Part shown: positions 56,575-64,000 of the stretch, one piece after another
How positions within the stretch are numbered: the stretch's first letter is position 1
Layout of the letters: every line of letters starts with the position of its first letter
From: Macrostomum hystrix
Taxonomy: Eukaryota; Platyhelminthes; Macrostomidae
Assembly: GCA_950097015.1 (NCBI GenBank)
Contig: CATNEN010000039.1
Span: 11,758,001-11,822,000 of the forward strand
Length of the DNA: 64,000 nucleotides
Reading direction: 5' to 3'
Program-made: the position numbers and the translations under genes
The notes under the pieces: model-generated
Databases searched by the model: none
The model's input: only the letters and a program-made list of their open reading frames with translations
What the model was told of the DNA's origin: nothing

Positions 56575-57165
56575 CATTTCTACTAAAAGTAGTAAAATTT
56601 GCATATTTTGCATCTGTTTGAAAACAATTACGGCTTTTTTAATTCTTAAATTTTAGTTTTGCGCTTTCGATCCCTGGTCCTTATCAAACTTCAATTTGCA
56701 GCTCAATCTGAAGATAATCGTTTGTCACAGATGCCAGGATGGAAAATGACCGGAAGTCATATTGCTTGTCAATCAAACTCACTCATCGAGTGAGTGAATT
56801 GACGATAGATCGATCAACAAACGATCAGGGCGAGATTTTGTTTCTGCTTTTTAATTCGTCTATACGAGTGTGTCGACGAGTATCATAGACAAAAATTAAA
56901 GGGGCCAATTCTTCCTATTCCATAAAGCCTGAGGACGCACACACTATTGCAAACACAGGTGTGCACATGCGTGGTTAAAACTCAATTCTAAAGCCACTCT
57001 CGGACCTCTCAGTCCAACTTACAAGTTGGACTGTTTGCCTCTTGCAGACTGCAAACAGACTGAGGTCAGCGGCCTAATAGTGACAGCCAAATAGCCCAAT
57101 CAGTCATTCATGATCCCAAATTTATATTTGCATTTATGATTGGTCAAAGAATATTACTCAACTCA
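56575..57165. other. Spacer between arrays
   Basis: AT-rich. ACACAGGTGTGCACATG near 56955 may be a scrap of SINE-B. Nothing else recognised. Confidence 0.4.
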
Positions 57166-57174
57166 AGATCTCCC

Positions 57175-58440
57175 TTATCAGAGATCCCTGCAGTTGCATC
57201 AGCAATCATCTGAGATCCCTGCAGTTGCATCAGCAATCATCTGAGATCCCTGCAGTTGCATCAGCCATCATCTGAGATCCCTGCAGTTGCATCAGCAATC
57301 ATCAGAGATCCCTGCAGTTGCATCAGCAATCATCTGAGATCCCTGCAGTTGCATCAGCCATCATCTGAGATCCCTGCAGTTGCATCAGCAATCATCAGAG
57401 ATCCCTGCAGTTGCATCAGCAATCATCTGAGATCCCTGCAGTTGCATCAGCCATCATCTGAGATCCCTGCAGTTGCATCAGCAATCATCAGAGATCCCTG
57501 CAGTTGCATCAGCAATCATCTGAGATCCCTGCAGTTGCATCAGCAATCATCTGAGATCCCTGCAGTTGCATCAGCAATCATCAGAGATCCCTGCAGTTGC
57601 ATCAGCTATCATCTGAGATCCCTGCAGTTGCATCAGCAATCATCTGAGATCCCTGCAGTTGCATCAGCAATCATCTGAGATCCCTGCAGTTGCATCAGCA
57701 ATCATCTGAGATCCCTGCAGTTGCATCAGCAATCATCTGAGATCCCTGCAGTTGCATCAGCAATCATCTGAGATCTCTGCAGTTGCATCAGCAATCATCT
57801 GAGATCTCTGCAGTTGCATCAGCAATCGCCTGAGATCCCTGCAGTTGCATCTGCTAGCAATCATCTGAGATCTCTGCAGTTGCATCAGCAATCATCTGAG
57901 ATCCCTGCAGTTGCATCAGCTAGCAATCGCCTGAGATCCCTGCAGTTGCATCAGCTAGCAATCGCCTGAGATCCCTGCAGTTGCATCTGCTAGCAATCAT
58001 CTGAGATCTCTGCAGTTGCATCAGCAATCATCTGAGATCCCTGCAGTTGCATCAGCAATCATCTGAGATCCCTGCAGTTGCATCAGCTAGCAATCATCTG
58101 AGATCCCTGCAGTTGCATCAGCTAGCAATCGCCTGAGATCCCTGCAGTTGCATCAGCTAGCAATCGCCTGAGATCCCTGCAGTTGCATCTGCTAGCAATC
58201 GCCTGAGATCCCTGCAGTTGCATCTGCTAGCAATCGCCTGAGATCCCTGCAGTTGCATCTGCTAGCAATCATCTGAGATCTCTGCAGTTGCATCAGCAAT
58301 CATCTGAGATCCCTGCAGTTGCATCAGCAATCATCTGAGATCCCTGCAGTTGCATCAGCAATCATCTGAGATCGCTGCAGTTGCATCAGCAATCATCTGA
58401 GATCCCTGCAGTTGCATCTGCTAGCAATCGCCTGAGATCT
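57175..58440. repeat. 31/35-bp minisatellite (PstI-type unit)
   Basis: About 39 copies of a unit with TGAGATCCCTGCAGTTGCAT and CAGCAATCATC (31 bp). A longer variant, CAGCTAGCAATCGCC (35 bp), is concentrated in the right half. The plus strand is open as rotated 31-residue peptides only within the pure 31-bp part. Confidence 0.95.
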
Positions 58441-58444
58441 CTCG

Positions 58445-58840
58445 GATTTTGTAGTCCATATCAGCCGCAAGTGTGGTAGAAGCTGACCTCCCTCAAAACT
58501 GTACATTAGCCTTCCCACCAAAGCCAGACTTTCGTATTCTGACTAATCTTTCCCAGTCTATGAATCTGTTTGCCCTCGACCGCACGGCCTCAGAAATCTC
58601 ATTGCAGGCCTTTTTCTTAGAGCAGCATAGTTGGCCCTTAACCCCCCACCATTTTGAGTTGAGTTTGAGCAGTCGGTCGAGCGGGGGGTTGGTTGGTGGC
58701 CTGTTGCTAGTATGTTAGTTCTCTCTCCGCCTACACTGAGCACTCGGCACCAGCAGCCCAAGCCAACTCTCCCTCTTCCTTCTCACAACCCTGATCCCAG
58801 ATTTCCCGAGCCCCTAATTTTGACCCTTCATGCAGCGGCG
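58445..58840. other. Region upstream of the RBMS promoter
   Basis: Moderately GC-rich unique sequence between the last array and the TATA box. It is likely promoter-proximal DNA. The 81-codon frame at 58473 is not recognised. Confidence 0.4.
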
Positions 58841-58841
58841 G

Positions 58842-58850
58842 CTATAAAAT
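58842..58850 (+). promoter_or_regulatory. TATA box of the RBMS-type gene
   Basis: CTATAAAAT in GC-rich surroundings (GGCGGCTATAAAATCTCCCC), about 190 bases before the ATG at 59042. Transcription would start near 58875. Confidence 0.65.
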
Positions 58851-59041
58851 CTCCCCCAGTACCAAACTCACAGACATAGATCTATTAAGCTATCTGGTCT
58901 AGCGGAACCGGAGTTCAGAAGCCGCCTCGACCGGGTTAAATATCTCGACAGATTGGCAGCTCCATTAAGTCTATTGGCATTTTAATCTCGCTTCCTTTTT
59001 GACAGACTTTGCTTTATCTTTTATTAGCTTATCTTGCCTGA

Positions 59042-59161
59042 ATGGCACTAAAAAGGCGGCATCACGAATTCAGCATCTGCAGCTCGGCCGGCTCTTACAG
59101 CTTCTTGTCCCCTGCTGCAGAACTGGTCACACTGCCACACCTGCCTGCCATGGTGAGTCTG

Positions 59162-59242
<81 letters not shown>

Positions 59243-62200
59243 TCATATGAAGTGACTTCACTCAAAACTATTCACTCCAAATGTACGAGCCTACTTTAAC
59301 CAGCACGGAACTCAGTCGGCGAAGGAGTTCAGCCGCCGTGACGTTGTCGGTGGCGACGGCTGCAGCACGAATTTGTACATCCGCGGACTGTTGCCGACTG
59401 ACACGGACGAGTCTGTTCGCCGACTTGTTACCGAATGCTGCCCGGCTAGCCTCTGCGAACAGATTAACTCCACCAAGGCTGTGATGGACGACCGGTCCGG
59501 GCTGTGTAAAGGTGCGCCACCTGCTGTCTACTACCCCAGCCTTGGTGTAGTGTGGTGTAGTAGCTAAAAGTCTGACTTCTACCCCCAGCCTGTCTGTCTT
59601 CTACCCCCAGCAAGTCAGCCTTCTACCCACAGCAAGTCAGCCTATACTACCGCCAGCCTGCCTGCTTACTACCACCCAGACTGTCTGTCTACTACCCCCA
59701 GCCTGTCTGACTTCTACCCCCAGCCTGTCAGCCTTCTACCCCCAGCAAGTCAGCCTTCTACCCACAGCAAGTCAGCCTATACTACCGCCAGCCTGCCTGC
59801 TTACTACCCCAGACTGTCTGTCTACTACCCTCAGCCTGTCTGACTTCTACCCCCAGCCTGTCAGCCTTCTACCCCCAGCAAGTCAGCCTTCTACCCCCAG
59901 CAAGTCAGCCTATACTACCGCCAGCCTGCCTGCTTACTACCCCCCAGACTGTCTGTCTACTACCCCCAGCCTGTCTGTCTATTACCCCCAGCCTGTCTGA
60001 CTTCTACCCCAGCCTGTCTGACTTCTACCCCCAGCCTGTCAGCCTTCTACCCCCAGGCTATCTATCAACTACCCCAGCCTTTCTGTCTGTCCCTAGTCTC
60101 TCCCCTGTGCCCCCTCTGTCTCCCATTCATACAATGTTTTCCTTGACCAGCTGTCAGTCGAATCATCAATCATCCCTAATCCATTTGTCAGCTCGTCTAA
60201 GCTTCCAATATTAAAAGCTTGTCTCCTGCTTGTTTCTGTAGCTGCTAATTCTGGCTTTGACTACGTATTTCTAATGTCCTCCTGCGCTTCGCGTCCTGAG
60301 TCCCCTGTTGAAAATTAATTTCTTGTTTATTTTCCTAATCCAATGCCAATTTTTTTATAGGCTCATGAGAAATGCTCCAATTGTCGGCCTTTCACACTGT
60401 ACTGCTTCCGTCCGATTTCTAAGCCACGCTAAACAGTTTGACTGATCCCAATTCGAGAAATCTTTGCGGCTCGCAAGCACACTTCTGTTTCCGATACAGC
60501 AGTCGATTAAATTTGTCTTAGTGCTCAGCTAATAAGTGTCTGAGCTAAGGGCGCTTTTGTCAATACTGTTAGCGCGCAATCTTAATTGATTATTTTCTTG
60601 TTGCTTCCCCCCCCGATGGTCTTGCTTCTAGGCCGGCGATTGGCCTACTTGGTTGCTATGAGCTCTAGTCACAGCCAAGCGTGCGTCGTGACGATTTGTT
60701 CGAAACCCAATTCGGTTCTCCGCCCCTATAGTCAGACAAGCAGGAGCGGATCCCGGGTTCGTTATCCCAGTTGTTGGACGGGATCTCCTCGATCCCGCCA
60801 CGCGACAGCTGAGAACTGCCAAAAAACTACTCAAGCGAATAAGGCTAATGGAACCCCCCCCCCGGGGCCGGAGTTTGCTGCATTGCGAAATTTCGGTAGG
60901 ACTTGAAATCGATTTAAAAAATGGATTTTTAAATGCCTTTTTTCTATTGTAGGCTATGGCTTCGTCGACTTTCTGGACCAGGGCCTCGCGGCTCAGGCCA
61001 TGGAGGCCATTCTGAAAGCAGCACCAAGGGCTGGCCGACTGCAAGTGAATTTTGCCAGGGTAAGAGCTGGGGAATAGATGGGCGAGAGCTGGGGAATAGA
61101 TGGGTGAGAGCTGGGGAATAGATGGGCGAGAGCTGGGGAATAGATGGGCGAGAGCTGGGGAATAGATGGTCGAGAGCTGGGGAATAGATGGGCGAGAGCT
61201 TGGGAATAGATGGGCGAGAGCTGGGGAATAGATGGGCGAGAGCTGGGGAATAGATGGGTGAGAGCTGGGAATAGATGGTCATGAGCTGGGAATAGATGGT
61301 TATGAGCTGGGAATAGAAGGTTATGAGCTGGGAATAGATGGTTATGAGCTGGGAATAGATGGTTATGAGCTGGGAATAGATGGTTATGAGCTGGGAATAG
61401 AAGGTTATGAGCTGGGAATAGATTATTATGAGCTGGGAATAGATGGTTATGAGCTGGGAATAGATGGTTATGAGCTGGGAATAGATGGTTATGAGCTGGG
61501 TATAGAAGGTTATGAGCTGGGAATAGATGGTTATGAGCTGGGAATAGATGTGTGAGAGATAGTGAGTAGATGTTAGCATAATCTCACAGAATCTTCTCAG
61601 TTCAGACTAAATCAGTCAGTCAGTCAGTCAGTTTCAAGTCTAGAAAACTTCTTTCGACTTTCGAAAATTCCCACAGTTATATTTTTCCCAGTTTTTGTGT
61701 CCCACTTTCTCTCCAGTATTTGTCTAGTCCTGTCTCCATGGTGCGGCCTGAACCCTCAACTCAATCTTTCCTCAAACATAAGGTTTTCGAACTATATACT
61801 CTTGAAGGTCTGAGCCCACTCGCTTCATTAATATTTATAGACGATTTCTGCGGTCTGCAACCCGAATTGGGTAAAAATTTACCACTGCAAAACCGACTGA
61901 GGGCTGAAAATCCTTCCTGCAGTTAAGGACCAAGCTTAAAGCTTAATCGAACTCCTCTGTGTGGCTTGTGTGATACATGATTGCATGGGACTTGGGATAA
62001 ATTTCGGATTAAAGAGAAGTTAGAATGCCGTAATCGGGTAGTGGGAATCCAGGATTGGAGGGAGTGGGAATCCGGGATCGCAGGGAGTAGGAATCCGGGA
62101 TTGCAGGGAGTAGAAATTCGGGATTGCAGGGAGTGTAAATCCAGGATATCAGGGAGTGGAAATACGGGATTGCAGGGAGTGGGGATCCAGGATTGAGGGA

Positions 62201-62844
62201 GTGGGAATCTGGGATTGCAGTAGTGGAATTCAGGATTACAGGGAGTGAGAATCCAAGATTGCAGGGAGTGGGGATCCGGGTTTGCAGGGAGTGGGGATCC
62301 GGGTTTGCAGGGAGTGGGGATCCGGTATTGCAGGGAGTGGGGATTCGGGATTGCAGGGAGTGGGGATCCGGGTTTGCAGGGATTGGGGATCCGGGTTTGC
62401 AGGGAGTGGGGATCCGGTATTGCAGGGAGTGGGGATTCGGGTTTGCAGGGATTGGGGATCCGGGTTTGCAGGGAGTGGGGATCCGGGTTTGCAGGGAGTG
62501 GGGATCCGGGTTTGCAGGGAGTGGGGATCCGGGTTTGCAGGGAGTGGGGATCCGGGATTGCAGGGAGTGGGGATCCGGGTTTGCAGGGAGTAGGAATCCG
62601 GGACTGCCGGGAGTGCGAAAATAATTGTGATTGGGAGAGCCAGAATCCAGGATTAAGGAATGGGAATGTAAATCGGGATTTCGGAATTGCGAATCTGAAT
62701 TAAAAAGAATGACAATCCTGCTTTGAAAAAAAGTGAAAACCTGGCAAGAATGGAGTGGGGATTAAGAGATTTTTGCAATCATTAATCAAATTATTGAAGT
62801 TTACAATCACACCAAAAATCCAATATTTTTTGCAGGCCAAAGAG
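59042..62844 (+). CDS. RBMS-type RRM RNA-binding protein, 5' exons
   Basis: RBMS proteins (Drosophila relative: alan shepard) bind single-stranded DNA or A/U-rich RNA with two RRMs. Exons in phase: 59042-59152, 59304-59511, 60953-61059 and a 9-base exon 62836-62844 (Ala-Lys-Glu). RRM1 is complete: RNP2 NLYIRGL, then STKAVMDDRSGLCKG, RNP1 KGYGFVDF, and LQVNFAR at the end. The match to RBMS (TNLYIRGLPP, STKAILD, CKGYGFVDF) is close. Between RNP2 and STKA the protein has extra residues with three cysteines (TECCPASLCEQ). RRM2 (expected to start like DPTNLYISNLP) is not in the window and must lie further right. The 37-residue first exon is not conserved; its ATG fits the TATA box and reading phase. 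Confidence 0.85.
59157..59241. repeat. (TCTA)n microsatellite in RBMS intron 1
   Basis: About 21 perfect tetranucleotide repeats, starting four bases after the exon 1 donor in a 151-base intron. The array therefore makes up more than half of the intron. Confidence 0.97.
59575..60075. repeat. Compound repeat in RBMS intron 2
   Basis: Irregular array of CAGCCTGTCTGACTTCTACC and CAGCAAGTCAGCCTTCTACC type units of about 20-23 bp, in a higher-order block of about 130 bp repeated two to three times. Confidence 0.88.
60080..60945. other. RBMS intron 2, remainder
   Basis: No further exon recognised. Open frames near 60586-61044 on both strands lack motifs. Confidence 0.4.
61060..61560. repeat. 20-21-bp minisatellite in RBMS intron 3
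   Basis: Begins at the exon 3 donor itself. About nine GC-richer units (GAGCTGGGGAATAGATGGGC) are followed by about fourteen units of GAGCTGGGAATAGATGGTTAT. The first unit grades into the splice donor GTAAGAGCTGGGG. Confidence 0.92.
61565..62035. other. RBMS intron 3, unique part
   Basis: Nothing recognised. Confidence 0.4.
62040..62615. repeat. 23-bp minisatellite in RBMS intron 3
   Basis: About 25 copies of GGGTTTGCAGGGAGTGGGG plus ATCC, diverged at the left end and homogeneous at the right. Each unit holds TTTGCAGG, a passable 3' splice site. All three plus frames are open. Confidence 0.92.
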
Positions 62845-62849
62845 GTAAT

Positions 62850-64000
62850 TTTGCCACATAATGAATAATTTGCCGTATTGAGTATTTCTAAGCAATAATA
62901 ATCATCATTTTACTGTCGTATACTTGTTGTTTTGGCAAAACCGGAAATATTTTTTCTGGACTATCATTAACAATAGAGAGACTGTTCCGTCAGCGTCAGC
63001 GTTCATCGTTTAGGGCGGAGCATTTTGATTCTTATAATGGACTTTTATGAAAATCGGTCAAATACGTAGTTTCCGAGCCATCCTGAAGTGGGCAGTTGGC
63101 ATTGGAAATAATCATGTTTGGTCTCCCCAACAAGATAGCGTGGTCTTTCTACTGTTAAGTAGTCCTTGTTTTTTGTTGTCCTATTGTCGGCCTTAGTCTT
63201 ATACTGCATGCCTCAATGATAGTAAGCCAATAGTATTGAATTTGTTATACAATTGATGCTTTGTTTTGATCGCTAAACAAAAAATATTGAGGGTAAACCT
63301 TAAGTTTTGTTTTTTGAAGATGCACAATTTGCCGTTTGATAATCAGACTTTGTACTCGTAACTACGAGTAAATCGTAACTCGTATAACTAGGTGTATGAT
63401 TTTATTCTGGTGAAATTTTATGAACATTATAATTATGTTTATTTTGTATTCCATTATTTTTTATTATAATTAATTATTATCAGCCCGGCTGCAGAAGGTA
63501 AAGTATAGGTGTCCGTTTTTATTTTATCTTGGAAAATATATTTTATAATTTATATATACTAGATTCAGATGGTCATTATAAATTACATCTTATTTTTGTT
63601 TCAGTTTCAGTTGACGACCAATAAATAAAGCAACGTCAGTCGCGCGGTAAAAAAAGTAATTTTAAAGATTGCCACAAATGGTCTGATGAAATCCCCAAAG
63701 AATCATGATCAGATTAAAAAAAGTGCTTTATTCCATAAAAACCATATAGTCCGATTACACATTTAACATCCACCCGATAGACTTCTCATAGTCCCACTTC
63801 ACCATCGCATATTGAGGCGTAATTTAATTGGTTAAACTGCGTATTACACAAAATCTGGAGCCGATGATAACGTCTTAAAGTCTATACTCGAACACGATAA
63901 TCCGAGTTTTATTTGCTCAACTAATTTACGAGTTGTCCATAACTTTTTTCATCTGTTCTTAAAACTTTCTGCGGTTTAATATATCTGTCATTTTTTTACA
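62850..64000. other. AT-rich end of the window
   Basis: Presumably RBMS intron. RRM2 is not found here. A 14-base segment flanked by splice signals (acceptor TTATTATCAG, donor GTAAAG, about 63485-63498) could be another microexon. AATAAATAAAGC near 63621 may be chance. Confidence 0.35.

Noticed and set aside
55595-58440. CRISPR-like array (regular 31-bp spacing)
   Set aside because: Units are contiguous tandem repeats with no unique spacers, and the window is eukaryotic.

Overview
This window looks like nuclear DNA of an invertebrate animal. The genes are split by short GT-AG introns, exons are GC-richer than their surroundings, tRNA-derived SINEs sit in introns and spacers, and about a fifth of the sequence (roughly 13 kb) is minisatellite. 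The animal is probably a spiralian. A free-living flatworm is my best guess: the P2X receptor, the Ras-GRF and a SINE-like repeat carrying a hammerhead ribozyme (as in the schistosome Sm-alpha family) fit this, but none proves it.

Layout. 1-3.7 kb: a 14-bp minisatellite and two long 33-bp arrays. 3.8-9.45 kb, minus strand: the first four exons of a P2X ATP-gated channel, whose C-terminal exons would lie left of the window. Its first intron holds several arrays and a tandem pair of tRNA-like elements with hammerhead motifs. 9.5-13.3 kb: repeats and spacer. 13.37-22.86 kb, plus strand: a complete 17-exon Ras-GRF. 22.9-30 kb: gene-poor spacer with old SINEs and a recurring GGCCATAGAC motif. 30.05-31.16 kb, plus: a ZC3H10-like CCCH zinc-finger protein in one coding exon. 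32.56-36.32 kb, minus: an intronless 1252-residue coiled-coil/FN3/SH3 protein related to RIM-binding proteins. 38.8 kb, plus: a small secreted peptide precursor with a TATA-like element. 40.2-49.6 kb, plus: a 14-exon STRA6-like membrane protein, its introns crowded with SINEs. 49.9-58.4 kb: seven minisatellites and one small Cys-rich ORF. 58.8-62.85 kb, plus: promoter and 5' exons of an RBMS-type RRM protein that runs off or fades out at the right edge.

The genes do not form a pathway. Two are signalling proteins (P2X, Ras-GRF), one resembles a presynaptic scaffold, two are RNA-binding proteins and one is a retinoid-transporter-like membrane protein. For Ras-GRF, STRA6-like, P2X and the RBMS 5' exons the proposed exon joins keep frame throughout; only the exon 1/2 join of Ras-GRF is uncertain. 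Positions were counted by eye and may be off by a base or two.

The most interesting element is the tRNA-like repeat at 8.66-9.18 kb, with a near-consensus type I hammerhead between its A and B boxes. One copy has a permitted cleavage triplet (GUC) and the other a forbidden one (GUG).
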